Shown here: positions 30,001 to 45,000 of the stretch, in pieces
How positions within the stretch are numbered: position 1 is the first letter of the stretch
Layout: every line of letters starts with the position of its first letter
NCBI GenBank assembly: GCA_015064695.1
Contig: SVRS01000001.1
Span: 1-45,997, forward strand
Source: Oscillospiraceae bacterium
GTDB lineage: Bacteria; Bacillota; Clostridia; Oscillospirales; CAG-272
Length of the DNA: 45,997 nucleotides
Direction of reading: 5' to 3'
Notes under the pieces: model-generated
The model's database searches: none
What the model was told of the DNA's origin: nothing
The model's input: only the letters and a program-made list of their open reading frames with translations
Made by a program: the position numbers and the translations under genes

Positions 30001-33000
30001 GCTATCGGTGATTATACTGGTTTATAAAATCATCACCACCAAAGGCGCATTCTTGATCGTTGATCCTCACGGTGTTGCGCTGTGCATCGCTCTTCTGGTG
30101 ACGGGCTTTTTTGGAAAAAAATATGTGGATTCGCTTGTTTACGGACGGGAGTCGCAGGTGAAATACCCGCTGATCAGCGGTGCTGTCTCCGTGTTGCTGT
30201 CCTTGACCTATTTCATTCGTCGGATATCCGTATTCATGCTCATACCCACGGTAAGCGGTTTCCTGTGTCTTCTTACCCTGCCCGTGTCCGTTCTGTTCCT
30301 CGTGGGTGTTCTCCTGCGAGGCAAACCCGGTCAGCAGTCGTGATGTTTTACATAAAGGAGCATAAACTATGTTGCTGACATTTTTCGAAATCTGTTTGGG
30401 AATCATATTTGTTGTCACGTGTTTCGTTGATTATGCGTGGATTTACATCCTTTTTTGGCTCATTATTGTTCTGACAATTATTGAGGCACTGATCCGTGTC
30501 CGTATATATGCCAAACACACATACCGATGCAAAAACTGCGGAAAAAGCTTTTCGCTGAAAGGGTATAGGCGGTTTAATGTGTACGCCCCTTGGCGAATGC
30601 CGATCCGAGTCAAGAACGGACAAGAAATCGAGCCGCGTATTTACGGTCGGTCATGGATCAAATGTCTGGAGTGCGGCTCCTATGAGTGTGTCCTTTGGCT
30701 GGATGAGTGATCATGATGCTGCGCCTACGGTGGTGTAGTCCGAATCAAGGAGAGAATGCCATGTTTACTGATTTTTTGGGGACATTTATTGATGTTATTT
30801 TTATAGGTTGCTCATTTTTGATTTCTTTGTCTTTTTTTACGAGGCGTTGGAGGTTCCACGTTTTCCTTGATATTTTTTTGATAGGTGTATGCATATTATT
30901 GCTTGCTACTACGAGAAAGTGGGAACTCGTCTTTTTCTTACTTTTTCTTATGCCTCCGTATGTAGACGCACTGATTCGTACCTGTAAGCTTTTCAAGCGA
31001 ACCTTTCGATGCAAAGACTGCGGCAACAGCTTCACCATGAAATGGCATAAGCTGTTCGGCGCGCTCGTGCGCTGGAAAGCCCCTGTTGAGATGAAGAACG
31101 GAAAAGAAACAGAGTCAAATGCCTATGAACGGGCGTATATCAAGTGTCCGAAATGCGGTTCGAATACGTGTGTCCTTTGGATGGATGAGTAAAGCTTGAA
31201 GTTAACCCCAAATTTCGTTGTAAATAAATAAAATACTATCTTATTTAGGGAGCGGCTTTGCCGCTCCCGTTTTTTTTCTCAACCGCAGGTTCAAAAAATC
31301 ATTCGAACAGTTTTCTCCAACCCTCTTGATAAATTCGATTGAATATGATATAATATAAAGAGTGCGCGAAATTTGCCGCTTGCGCCGATCATGTGTTGAA
31401 ATGAGGTGAACTTATGCTGTTCGGTAAGCATATTAATCGCTACTATCTGAAGCATCTGCCGGTCCTTCTGCTGGGCATTTTGTCGCTGGTTGTCATTGAC
31501 TTCCTCCAGCTTAAGGTGCCCGAGCTATACCGTATGGTCATCAACGGTATCAACGAGGGATACGTTCAAGTGGGAGATGCGGTGCGGGTCTTCGATATGG
31601 ACCTTTTGCTGGACGAGATCTGTTTGCCCATGGTCTTTATCATTGTGATCATGGCCATTGGACGTTTCCTGTGGCGTATCTGCTTTTTTGGCTCGGGGAT
31701 CAAGGTGGAGACCGACCTGCGCGGACGGATGTTCGACCGCTGTAAGGACCTCTCCCGGGAATACTACCAGGTCAACAAGGTGGGTACCCTTATGTCCTAC
31801 TTTACCAATGACCTGGAAACCGTACAGGATTGCTTCGGCTCGGGTATTCTCATGTTTGCAGACGCTCTGTTTCTGGGCGTTCTGGCCTTGGCCAAGATGT
31901 TCCGGATGAATTTGGCTCTGACCCTGTTTTCGCTGGTCCCTATGGCCTTCCTGCTGGTCATCAGTGCCATCGTAGGACACTATATGGAGAAGAAATGGGA
32001 CGAGCGGCAGGAGGCCTTTTCCGCCCTGTCCGATTTTGCTCAGGAGGACTTCTCGGGTATCGCGGTCATCAAGGCCTTCGTCAAGGAGACCGTGGAGCTG
32101 ATGTCCTTCCGCAAGCTCAACAAGCAGAACGAGAAGGTGAACGTGGAGTTCACCCGCATCTCCACCCTGCTGAATATTCTCGTGACCCTGTTCGTGGAGT
32201 CGGTGATCTGCGTGATCTTGGGCTACGGCGGTTATCTGGTCTATCACGGCCAGTTCAACGCGGGACAGCTGGTGGAGTTCATCGGCTACTTTACCTCCAT
32301 CGTATGGCCCATTATGGCCATCTCTCAGCTCATTGAGATGCGGGCACGCGGTAAGGCCTCTCTTAAGCGGATTGGGGATCTGTTGGAGACTCCCGTCGAC
32401 GTGGCGGATAAGCCCGGCGTGACCGAGCCCGCTGAGCCCTTGGCGGGGAACATCGAAATGCGGAATCTGACCTTCCGCTATCCCGGCGGCTCCTATGACT
32501 CTTTGACCGATGCCTCCTTCACCATCAAGGCGGGGGAAAATGTGGGTATCATTGGTAAGACCGGTTCGGGTAAGACCACCTTGGTGGATCTTCTGCTCCG
32601 CACCTACAACGTCCCGGACGGCACGATTTTCCTGGACGGTCATGACGTCAACGACATTCCCATCCGTACGGTGCGCAAGTACGCCGCCTACGTGCCCCAG
32701 GATAACTTCCTGTTCAGCGATACCATTGCAAGCAACATCGCCTTTGCCTCGGATACCGACGATGCCGCTACCATTGAGGAGGCCGCCCGACTGTCCGACG
32801 TGCACGACAACATCACCGAGTTCACCGAGGGCTACAACACCGTCCTGGGCGAGCGGGGCGTTACCGTTTCGGGCGGTCAGAAGCAACGCATCTCCATTGC
32901 CCGTGCCCTTATGAAGGACGCCAATATTCTGATTTTGGATGATTCCGTTTCGGCGGTGGACGTTCGTACTGAAAAGGCCATTCTGTCCAATCTGCGTCGC

Positions 33001-36000
33001 ATCCGCCGGGGAAAGACCACCATTCTCATCGCCCACCGTATCTCCACGGTGGAGGGCATGGACAAGATCATTTTCCTGGACGAGGGCCGTATCACGGCCG
33101 TGGGGACGCACAAGGAGCTTTTGGCCTCCTGCCCTGACTACCGCACGATGGTAGAGCTGCAGCAGGTGGAGGGCGCCATGGAGGAGTCCGATTCCCCCGA
33201 GCTGAACCGATCCAATGCCCATCGAGAGGAGGTAGGCGACTATGCGTGAATTTTATCCGCTTCTCATCATCGGCGCCATCGTCGGCGTTCTGTCAGTGAT
33301 CTTCCTGGTGGCCTACATCACCATGAAGGATAAGAAGGAGGCCATAGGCTTTGATCGCCACATGAAGGACTCCGAGATCGTTCGCCGCCTTCTCAAGTAC
33401 GCGAAGCCCCAGTGGAGAAGCTTCGTGCTGGTGCTGCTGCTCATGGTGTTCTCCATCGTGTACGATATCGTATCTCCCCTCGTTATCGGTGACCTCACCA
33501 AGGCCATTCAGGAGGACAGCTTCACTCTGCAGTATCTCTATACGGCCGTGGGCGTTTACGCCTCTATCCTGGCGGTGTCGATGGTCTGTACCTACATCCA
33601 GGCCATCGTCCTGCAGAAAACGGGTCAGCGAATCCTGTCAGCCATCCGCGAGGATCTTTTCGTCCACATTGAGAGCCTTTCCCACGAGCAGCTCAACCAC
33701 ATCCCCGTGGGAAAGCTTGTGACCCGTGTGACCAACGATACGGGTGCCATCTCCATGATGTTCACCCACATCATCGTCAACCTGGTGAAGAACATTTTCG
33801 TGATTCTGGGCGTTTTGGTGGCGATGCTCTGCCTCAACTACGCTCTGACCCTGATGGTTCTTTGCTTCGTGCCCTTCATCGTGCTGTTCACGATAATCTT
33901 CCGTAAGTTTTCCCGCCGCGCCTACCGCAGGGTCAAGGACGGCACCACCGACATCAATACCTTCCTTTCGGAAAACCTGTCGGGAATGAAGATCATTCAG
34001 ATCTTCAACCGTGAGGAGCACAAGAAGAACGAGTTCGACCGTAAGAACGAGGCCCTGGGTAAGTCCAAGCGGGATCAGATCTTCGTGTTCGGCGTGTTCC
34101 GCCCCGTGGTGTATATGCTCTACATTGCCTCGGTCATGTGCCTGTTTTACCTGGGCTCCCGGGGTGTGATCAAGAATACCGCTTTCCTCGGTCAGATGAT
34201 CAACGGCGGTATCGTGGTTTCCTTCTATATGTACATCAATAAGTTCTTCAACCCCATTCAGTCTCTGGCCGAGCAGTTCAACTGGCTCCAATCGGCCATG
34301 GCCTCGGCGGAGAAGATCTTCACCGTCTTTGATATGGTTCCCGAGATCCAGGATTCTCCCGACGCCATCGAGCCTGAGGAGATCAAGGGCGAGATCGAGT
34401 TCCGCAACGTCTGGTTTGCCTACGTCCCCGGGGAATGGGTCCTCAAGGGCGTGTCCTTCAAGGTGGAGGCAGGGCAGACCGTGGCCTTCGTGGGTGCGAC
34501 GGGCTCGGGTAAGACCACCATCCTCTCCCTCATCTGCCGTCACTACGATATTCAGGAGGGCCAGATCCTCATTGACGGACGGGATATCCGGGAGATCAAG
34601 ATCTCGGCGCTTCGTCGCCACTTTGGACAGATGCTCCAGGATGTGTTCCTGTTTTCGGGTACCGTTCGCTCCAACATTGTGTTGGGCGCAGAGGGGATCT
34701 CCGATGACGAGGTTATGGAGGCCTGTCGGTACGTCAACGCCCACCACTTTATCGGCAAGCTGGCCGGCGGTCTGGACGAGCCCGTCCGCGACCGAGGCAA
34801 CAATCTCTCGGCGGGCCAGCGTCAGCTGCTGTCCTTCGCCCGTGTCATCGTGCATAAGCCGTCGGTCATGATCCTGGACGAGGCTACGGCCAACATCGAC
34901 ACCGAGACCGAGGTTCTCATTCAGGACTCCCTGGAGAAGATGATGAACATCGGCACCATGCTCATGGTCGCCCACCGTCTGTCCACCATCCGCCACGCCG
35001 ATAACATCATCGTTCTGGCCAGCGGCGAGATCGTGGAGCAGGGTAATCACGAGGCCCTCATCGCCCTGGGCGGCCGCTACTACGAGCTCCACAGGCTCAT
35101 GGCGGACGAGGAAAGACTCCGCAAGGGTACTGACCCAAGGTTGGAAGAATCCAATTGACCGTGCCCCAAGGGCTCTGAATGCTTCGGAGCACCAAAAAAC
35201 CTACGCCTGTTAGCGATGGACAAGGAGCCACGCAGGGGCGTAGGTTTTTAATTTTGAAATCTTATGGGGACGGACGCGGTCGAACCGAGATCTCCCCCGA
35301 GGACAGGGCGCGGATCTTGCCGTCTGTCTCCACCAGCAGGGAAAAATTCTCGTCTACGCCTCGCAGGATCCCCTCGAAGGCCTCGCTTCCACGGGTGCAG
35401 AGAACGGGTGTGTCCACGTATAAAAGGCGGCTACGGTAGAAGTCCAGACAGTCCGACTCCCATAGCCCTCCCTCGGTCAGCTCCAGCAGACGGCGGGTGA
35501 TCTCGCCGGCCAAGGTTCCCATGAAGGCCGGTGTAGCGGCAGAGACCTCTGCGGGGGAAAAGAGGCTGGCTGCCGGGGCGCGAAGACCCTCCGGGAACTC
35601 GGATGTGGTGAGATTGATTCCCAAGCCGACTACCATGCGGGTGCAACCTTCGGGGAGGGTAACGGCCTCGGTGAGAATTCCGCCGATCTTGGCGTGGCAC
35701 AGGTACAGGTCGTTGACCCACTTGATGGCGGGGCGCTTGTCCGTCGCGGCCTCTATAGCACGGACAGCGGCTACGGATGCCCCGGCGGTCACGCGGACGG
35801 CCTCGGCCAAGGGCTTGTCCGTGGTATATGCCACCGTCATGTATAGCCCCGTGTCGGCGGGGGAATGAAAGCTGCGTCCCAGCCGCCCGCGGCCTCCCGT
35901 CTGGGTACGGGCAATATACAGGGCGGGGGAGACCGACTCAAGGGCTTCCGACTTGGCGGCGGTATTGGTGGAATTCACGGTATCGTAGAGCTTGATCTGA

Positions 36001-39000
36001 ACCGTGTCCGCATACCGCCCTAAAGCGATTTGCAGATCGGGGGTGGAGATATAGGTCATGGGGCACTCCTTTCGGCTTCCGGACGGCGGATGATTTTTGT
36101 GCCCTTTAATGATACCATTCGCCGGGAGGGAAGTTGTGAACGCTCTGTAAATTCTGCTTTCGGGGGGCAAAAAAGCCGTGGAAATTATCTGAATTTTCTG
36201 TGAATTTCAAATTAGGACTTGATTTTTTTTGAAAATGGTAGTATGATATGTAGGTATTGCTCCTTGGGCCATTGACTCCCGGAGCGGCTATCGATTCGTG
36301 ATATGAAAAGGAGAGTTATCACCCTATGAAACGTAAGATCCTGTTTGTGACGCTGGCTGCGGCCATGCTCGTCACCTCTATGACCGCTTGCAACAACACC
36401 GGCAACGGCACCGATACCTCCGTAGGCACCTCTACGGGAACCGCCGCCGGCACCACCGCCGATACCGAGGCGGAGACGGCCATTCCCCGTTATGACTACA
36501 TGGATGCCGAGGTAGCCCCCGACGTGACCATTGACCGCGCCGATTACACCAACCTGACTCTCACGGTTCCCGATTCTCTCAAGGTAGGAGACGAGGACGT
36601 GCGGGACTATATTGAGAACATCCGCTTCCAGTACCGCACCGCTGTGAACGGCTCTGCCATGGTTAAGGATCAGCCCCTGGCTATGGGCGACGATGCCTAT
36701 ATTTATTACAAGGGCTTCGTGAACGGCGAGGAGTTCGAGGGTGGCTCCAACTGGGACGACAAGGCTCCCTACACCCTGGGCCTTGGCTCGGGTAAGTTTA
36801 TCCCCGGCTTTGAGGAGGGCCTGGTGGGCATCGTTCCCAACACCACCTCCAAGACCCAGCCCGCCGAGATCACCGTGACCTTCCCTGAGGACTACGCCGA
36901 GGAGTTGGCCGGAAAGGAAGCCGTTTTTCAGGTGGTGATCGAATACGCCGTGCAGTACAAGCTGGCTGACTACAACCGTGAGTTCGTGGAGAAAACGCTG
37001 AAGTATGAGCCCAAGAAGGAATTCTACGCCAGCGATGCAGCACTTCTGAGCGAGTTTGAGGAGTACGTGATGGAGTACCTGACCAAGCAGATGCAGGCCA
37101 ATCTGGACAACGCCAAGAACGCGGCTCTGTGGGAGCATCTGACCGGGGTTGCTGAGTGCAAGAATCTTCCTGATACTGAGGTTGCGTACTATTTCGACGT
37201 GTACAAGTCCGAGCTGGATTACTATTATAATTACTACAGCTCTTACGGCGGAGCTGAGTTTAAGACCCAGTATCCCACCGTGGACAGCTTCGCGGTTGTC
37301 TACTTCGGCTTCGCCAAGGATGCCGATTGGAAGGCTGAGCTTACGAAGATGGCCGAGCAGATGGTACACAGAGACATGATCCTCCACGCAATCGCAGAGA
37401 CGGAGGACATGGAGAGCGTGACCCAGGAGGAGTTCGACGCTCAGGTGCAGTATTGGGTGGATTACTATTCCTCCTACTACGGTACCATGACCAAGGAGGA
37501 CGTTATCAAGAATATGGGCGAGGAGTTCCTTCGAGAGTCGGCCTTTGCGGAGAAGATGAACGCATGGCTCATGAAGCAGGTCACCTTTACCTACAAGGAT
37601 GGTACGCCTGTCGTCAGCACTACCGATAACACCGCCGAAACCGAGACCGTAGAAGGCTAATTTGCACAAAAATTCGCTTTGGGCGGAAAAATTTCAAAAA
37701 AATTTTAAAAAACCCTTGACAAATGAGGGTGTTGCGGGTATAATATAATGGTCAATGTCGTGCGCTCTGTGCATTCGTACAGGATTTCTGCGCCTGTCAG
37801 ACCGGCAGAATTACGCCCCGACAGCAAATCTTGAAGGAGGGAACCGATCATGCTCAGAACTTACCAGCCTAAGAAGCGTCAGAGAAAAAAGGAGCATGGC
37901 TTCAGAAAGAGAATGAAGACCGCTGATGGTCGCAAAGTTCTCAAGAGAAGACGTGCCAAGGGCAGAAAGAGACTGACCTACTAATTTGGGAGAACAGAAT
38001 CCCGCTTTTTCCGTAAAACCCCGAGGAATGGATCGGACACGTGCCTATGCGATCGTCTGTCTCTCCTCGGGATTTTTCGCGAATGGGGACAATTTCTTTC
38101 ATCTTCATTCATAGCACCTTGCTATGGGGAAGGAGTACCATGAAACCCATCGCCATCAAGGAGAACCACCTGTATAGGAAGACCTTTCAGCGCGGCAAGC
38201 GCTGGTCGGGGAAATACGTTACGGTTTGTGTTCTCAAGGATCTGGCGGCCAAGAGGCTGAAAAAAGCCAATCCGCAAAAGCAGTATATCAATCGGATCGG
38301 TCTGTCTGTGCCCAAACGCGAGGGCGGCGCCGTGGAGCGCAACCGCGTCAAGCGCATCATCCGTGCGGGTCTGCAGGGTGTGGAGAGGCGTTACAACCTC
38401 CGCCGCGGATTTCTCATCGTCATCGCGGCAAGACCCGGTATCGAGCGGCAGAAATCCCCCGCCATCGAGGCCGAGCTTCGCTACGTATTCAAGAAATTGG
38501 ATATGCTGGAGCCGCGTTCCACCCCTACCTCCGAAAAAGAACGAGAGGAGCGGCCATGAAGCATTTCGCCATGGCCCTGGTTCGGTTCTATCGGAAGTAT
38601 CTGTCGGGTCTTAAGCCCGCGCCTACCTGTCGGTTCACGCCGACCTGCTCAGCCTATTCCCTGGAGGCCTTCGAGAAACGAGGCTTTTGGGCGGGGCTGA
38701 TCCTTACCCTGTGGCGGATCCTGCGTTGCAGTCCGCTGTCCCCCTGCGGGTTCGATCCCGTGCCCAAAACGGGCTTTAAAACCATGCCCATGCGCTGGAG
38801 CAAGTACGACCGGTACCGTGCAGAGCGCGAGGCGGCCTCCCGGGACGGGGATGTCCCCGCCGAGGAAGGGAATGGCTTCCTCGATTCCGACGGTGACATA
38901 TGATCCACCGTTGCCGAGGAGACGTACACCATTGAACACAGCGGCCAAATTCAGAGGAGCCGCGCCCCGACCGCCTTTGTCGGGGTATGCACGAGAAACA

Positions 39001-42000
39001 AAGGAAACATCAGAATGAAAATCGTGAATCGCAACCAAAACAAAAGCATCAAATTTTGGGGCCGCATCCTCCCGGTGATTCTTTTGCTGGCGGTCCTGGC
39101 TTGCTCCATGACCTCCTGCATGAGCGGCGCGGGGAAGATCACCTCCATTAAGAAGGGCTATGCCATCACCGACAATATGCTGAGCGAAAAGAACGGTCTG
39201 TCCGCCCTGGAGCTGGATAAGCTGGCCGATGCCATCGCCAAGCAGAAAACCGGCGCGGATATCCGCGAAAAACTGGTGGCCGCTCTGAACGGCTACGACA
39301 TGACCGCCGCCGATTTCGATGACGCCAAGGTGGCTGACGGCACCCTGGCCGCCCAGCCCGAGAAGGCCGCCGCCTTCGCGCTGAACGTCCTCAAGAAGGC
39401 CGGTGTGGATACCAACGGCTGTGTGAAGGTTTCCCCCGACGGAGGAGAGGAGCTGATTCTGACCGCCGCCGACGTGGAGGCGCTGGTCAACTGCTTCAAG
39501 ACCGAGGTGAAGACCGACGAGAAGCTCGGTTTGCTCAATCAGATCCTGTTCTGGATCGGACAGGGCTTCGATTGGCTCATCCGTGTACCCGGCTTCGGTA
39601 GCTTTATCATGGGTACCCTGTATTTCGCTATCGTCCTGGAGATCCTGATGCTCCCCTTGGGCATCAACCAGCAGAAGAATTCCCGTAAGCAGGCCAGACT
39701 CCGTCCCAAGGAAATGGCTATCCGCAACAAGTACAAGGGACGCAACGATCGGACCACCCAGGAAAAGCTGAATCGGGAGATCCAGGAGCTGTACACCAAG
39801 GAGGGCTATAGCCCCATGTCCGGCTGTCTCCCCCTGCTGCTGACCATGCCCTTTTTGATCTTCCTGTACTACATTGTTATTGACCCCGTCACCTATATCT
39901 TCGGCGCTCCCACCGAGCTGACCTCCGCCTTCCTGACCTTTGCCGATGCGCCCTTTGCCGCCGGCGGTCTCGGCCTGAATCTCGGCTCTGACCGCGGTAC
40001 CATCGAGGTGCTGTCCCTGCTCCGTGAGAGCGGTATCAGTCTGGACGGCCTGGCGAATTTCAACTACTTCGCCAACAGCCCCGAGTGCCTGGCCGCACTG
40101 GACGGCCTGGTGGAGAGCATCCCCAGCTTCTCCCTGTTCGGTCTGAACATGGGTCTGACCGCGGGTGTTGGCTCCCAGGACCAGCTGATCCTCCTGTTCA
40201 TGCCCGTTCTGACCTTCTTCGTTTACTGGGGAAGCGGTAAGATCAACCGTAAGTTCACCTTCCAGCCCATGCAGCAGACCGAGGGGCAAGACCCCGCCCA
40301 GGGTTGCTCCAACAAGATGATGGACTGGATGATGCCCGCCATGAGTGCATGGTTCACCTTCATGGTGCCTGCCGCCGTTGGCCTGTACTGGATCTTCAAG
40401 AGCGTGGTCAGCACCCTCAAGCAGTTCATCCTCTACAAGGCCATGCCTCTGCCTACCTTCACCGAGGAGGAGTACAAGGCCGCCGAGCGCGAGCTGATGG
40501 GGAAGGATGCCAAGAACAACAAGCCCGCTAAACGCGAGGGCGGCCCCAAGAACTCCAATGTCCGCTCTCTGCACCACATCGATGATGAGGATTATGAAAC
40601 TCCTGCCGAGCGCGAGGCGCGCCTGGCTGCCCGTAAGGCCGAATACGTGGAGCCCGATGAGGAGACCTCAGCCGATTCCAAGACCGCCGAGGGCGCTTAC
40701 GGTGACGGTGTCACTCTGAAGGAGGATGACCGTCCCGCACGCAAGGACAATAAGAAACGGGATCAGGATACAAAGGACGAATGATCCGCTAAGGGGATCT
40801 TCCGCTCCATCGGCGGAAGATCCCAAAAAATGAAAGGACACGACACCGTTATGAAGAAGGAAATTGAGATCAGCGCGAAAACGCGGGAGGAGGCCATCGA
40901 GAAGGCCGTGATCGAGCTGGGCGCTCCCTCTGCCGCCGCTATTATGTACACCGTGATCAACGAGGGCCGTAAGGGCTTTTTGGGCTTTGGCGCCGTGGAT
41001 TGCACCATCAAGGCCGTTTACCAGGTTCCCGATGCTCCCGCTGAGGAGAAGCCCCGCCGTGAGCGCCGCGACCGCCGTGATCGCCATGAGGGTCAGAAGC
41101 GTGACCGCGCTCCCAAGCGCGAGGAGGCATCTGCCGCAGAGATCGAGGCCGTGGAGGAGATCGCGGCTCCCGTTCGTCCCGCTGTGGAGAACATTGATCC
41201 TGCCACCGCCTCCGAGAGCGAGCAGACCGCATACCGCTTCATTTGCAAGCTGGTAGAGGATATGGAGCTGGCCGACGTGACCATCGCCATGCATCCCGGT
41301 AACAACGACGATATGGTCATCACCGTGGACGGTGAGAACGCAGGCGTTCTGATCGGTCATCACGGCGATACCCTGGATGCCCTCCAGTACCTGGCCAACC
41401 TGGCCGCCAACCGTAAGGAGGAGGGCGAGAAGCGGGAGTACGCCCGTATCACCGTGGACGTGGAGTCCTACCGCGCCAAGCGGGAGGAGGCTCTCCGTAT
41501 TCTGGCCCGCAAGAAGGCTCATCAGGTCCTGAAGTACAAGAAGAGCATCATGCTGGAGCCCATGAATCCCTACGAGCGTCGCATCATCCACTCCGAGATC
41601 CAGCACATGGAGGGTGTAGCTACCAACTCCATCGGCGTGGAGAACAACCGTCGCATCGTGATCTACCTGGAGGAGGAGGGAATGCCCACCGCCGGCGCGA
41701 AGGGCAAGGCTCCCGCTTCCTCCGGCGAAAAGACCTCCGGTGGCCGTAGCCGGAACCGTCGCCGCCGTTCCGGAAGCCGCACCTCGGATCCTCTGTCCGC
41801 CGAGTCCCTGACCGGGGAGACCCGCAAGCAGGGCGCCTCCATCTTTGAGGGCGAGGAGGAGCGGGATCCCTTTGATATCGATCTCTCCGCCGCCACCTAC
41901 AGCGAGGAGGACGAGGCCGCCGAGGTTTCCGCGGAGACCGCCTCCGAGCAGGCGTGATCCGTTTATGACCGTATCCCCCTTCGATACCGTTGCCGCGGTC

Positions 42001-45000
42001 AGCACTCCCTACGGAAAGGGCGGTGTGGCGGTCATCCGCCTGTCGGGTGACCAAGCCCTGACCGTGGCAGAGCGGATCTTCTTCCCCCTGGGAGGGAAGA
42101 AGCTGACCGAGCATCCGAGCCGCACGGCCGTATACGGTCTGGTGCGGGACCCCGAGGATGATCGGGTGCTGGATGATGCTCTTTGTACGACCTTTCGCGG
42201 GCCCCATTCCTTTACGGGAGAGGATACCGCTGAGATCGCCTGCCACGGCGGCGTGCTGGTGACCCGAAACATCCTGGAGGCCTGCCTGCGGGCGGGAGCG
42301 AGACAGGCTCTGGCAGGAGAATTTACCCGCCGCGCCTACCTCAACGGGAAGCTGGACCTGGAGCGGGCCGAGGCTCTCGGCAATCTCCTGGATGCCGGAA
42401 ACGACGAGCAGGTGAAGCTGGCCCGCGCGGGCATGAACGGCCTGCTGACCTCCTCCGCTGAGGCAGTCTATTCCGACCTCATGGCGGTGCTCGCCAATAT
42501 GGAGGCGGGTATGGACTTCCCCGAGGAGGATCTGACCGAAATGCCCTTGTGGGAGATTCGTGAGGCCATCGATCGGGCCGAAGCTGCCTTGAAGGGACTG
42601 GTGGAGACCTACCGCACCGGTCATGCTATTGCGGAGGGAATCCCCACTGTCATCTGCGGACGGCCCAACGTGGGTAAGAGTGCCTTCTACAATCGCCTGG
42701 TGGGCCGTGAGGCCGCCATTGTCACGGACATTGCGGGAACGACCCGCGACGTGCTGACGGACACGGTATCCCTGGGGCGAGTCACCCTGCGCCTATCGGA
42801 CACGGCAGGTCTGCGGGAATCCGACGATCCCGTGGAAATGATCGGCGTGAAGCGGGCCAAGCAGGCCATGGATGAGGCGGAGCTTGTGTTGATCCTCTCC
42901 GAAAGCTCCGGGCCCGATTCCGAGGCCGACGAGCTGGCCGAGACTCTGTCCGGGCAGGGAAAGACCGTGCTTCGGGTGTATACCAAGGGAGACCTGGCCA
43001 TGATGGCTCCTATCCCCGACGGAGCGGTTTGCGTGTCCTCGGTGACCGGTGAGGGCTTTGACGCCCTGCGGGAAGCCGTGGAGCGGGCGTTCATTGACGG
43101 GAATCTCCGCATGGGAGAGGAAGCCGTGGTGTTCAGCGCCCGACAGGCCGCCGCTCTCCGAGAGACCGCCGCCAACCTACATGCGGCCGCTGAAAACCTG
43201 GATGCCGGTCTGCCCTACGATATCTGCGCCGATGACATTCGTGCCGCTATGAGCGAGCTGGGAAGCCTCTGCGGACGGGAAATGGGTGAGGACGTACTCA
43301 CCGAGATCTTCTCCCGATTCTGCGTGGGGAAGTGAGCCTCGCGCGGCGGGCAGTAAAAAGAAGGCTCCAATACGATTCTCTGATGGGGATCATGAGCAAG
43401 TCCCCCGGCAGGGCGACCCCAGAATGCCCCTGCGAAGAACTGAAGGTTTTATTAGAATTCCAAAGCGCTTGAAAAGGTCATGTATACGCTATGCTTCGGG
43501 AACCGAGAGCGGAGGATTCCCCCTCTCGATTCCCGTATGCGGGCGCAATAGATTAGTTAGTCAAACAAATAAAAAACCCCGAGCCGGGGCGGGTGGGAGT
43601 GATCCTGCCCGGGAAAGGATGTATTATGGCAACCGAAACCACCGTAACCACCGTAACCGCCAAGAAGCACAAGCCTATCAACCGCCCCCGTATGAATCGG
43701 ATTGCTCCTCGTGCCTGTGATGTTCTGGACCTCATCGAGCAGGTTGGAGATCACGGCGACAAGGTCGTGTACCGCTACTACGTCGGTCGCGAGATCAAGA
43801 GCATTACCTATGCCGAATTCCATGAGATGATCCACGCCTGCGCCGCCGGCTTTGATGCCATGAGCCTCAAGGGAAAGCGGGTCGCCGTCATCGGTGATAC
43901 CTCTCCCCAGTGGATCTGTACCTACCTGGCCGCGCTGGCCGCCGGATGTGTCATTGTTCCCATGGATAAGGAGCTGGACGTGTCTGAGATCTGCAAGTTC
44001 CTGGATATTGTGGAGGCCAAGGCCATCATCTATTCCAAGTCCTTCAACGAGAAATTCGTAAAGGCAATTTCCGAAAATCTGACGGGTGTGGAGTACTTTG
44101 TGCCCATTACCCCCGCCTACGACAATACCTTTGACGCCAAGGTTACCTCCTTCGACCAGGTTCTGGAGCTGGGTTATAGCCGTATTGAGCGGGAAGGCTA
44201 CCGCTATCCTCACGTGGAGAACCGCGAGGAAATGTGCGAAATGCTCTTCACCTCGGGTACCACCGGCACCAGTAAGTGCGTCATGCTCTCCCAAAAGAAC
44301 ATCTTCGCCGCCGTGAATGCCGCCTGCGAGACGGTCTGCTTTACTCCTGACGACGTGGTTCTGTCGGTTTTGCCCGTTCACCACACCTATGAGCTGATGT
44401 GCATTCTGGCCGAGCTTTTGTTCGGTATCGAGACCTGCATCAATGACTCTCTCCGCCATGTGCTGAAGAATATGCAGGTGTTCAAGCCCACCGGTATGGT
44501 GCTGGTTCCGCTGTTCCTGAACACCATGTACAAGAAGATCTGGTCCGAGGCCGAGCGGACCAAGAAGGACGGCATTCTGAAGGCTGCCCTGGCTACCTCC
44601 AAGACTATGCTGTCCATGGGCATCGATCTTCGCCGTAAGCTCTTCAAGACCGTGCTGGAGTCCTTCGGCGGCCGCTTGGATCACATCATCTGCGGCGGCG
44701 CGAAGCTGAATCCCGATCTGATCGCCGCCTTCGAGGACTTCGGCATCAGCGTGTTCGAGGGCTTTGGTATCACCGAATGCTCTCCCTTGACCAACGTAAC
44801 GCCCTACTTCAAGCGGAAGTACGGCTCCATCGGCCCCAGCGTTCCTTGCTGCCGTTGTCGCATCGCCGATGCACAGCCCGGCGAGCAGGGCTACATGGAG
44901 GGCGAACTGCAGATCAAGGGTGACAACGTCATGATGGGCTACTACAATAACCCCGAGGCCAATGAGGCCGCCTTCACTGAGGACGGCTGGTTCCGCACCG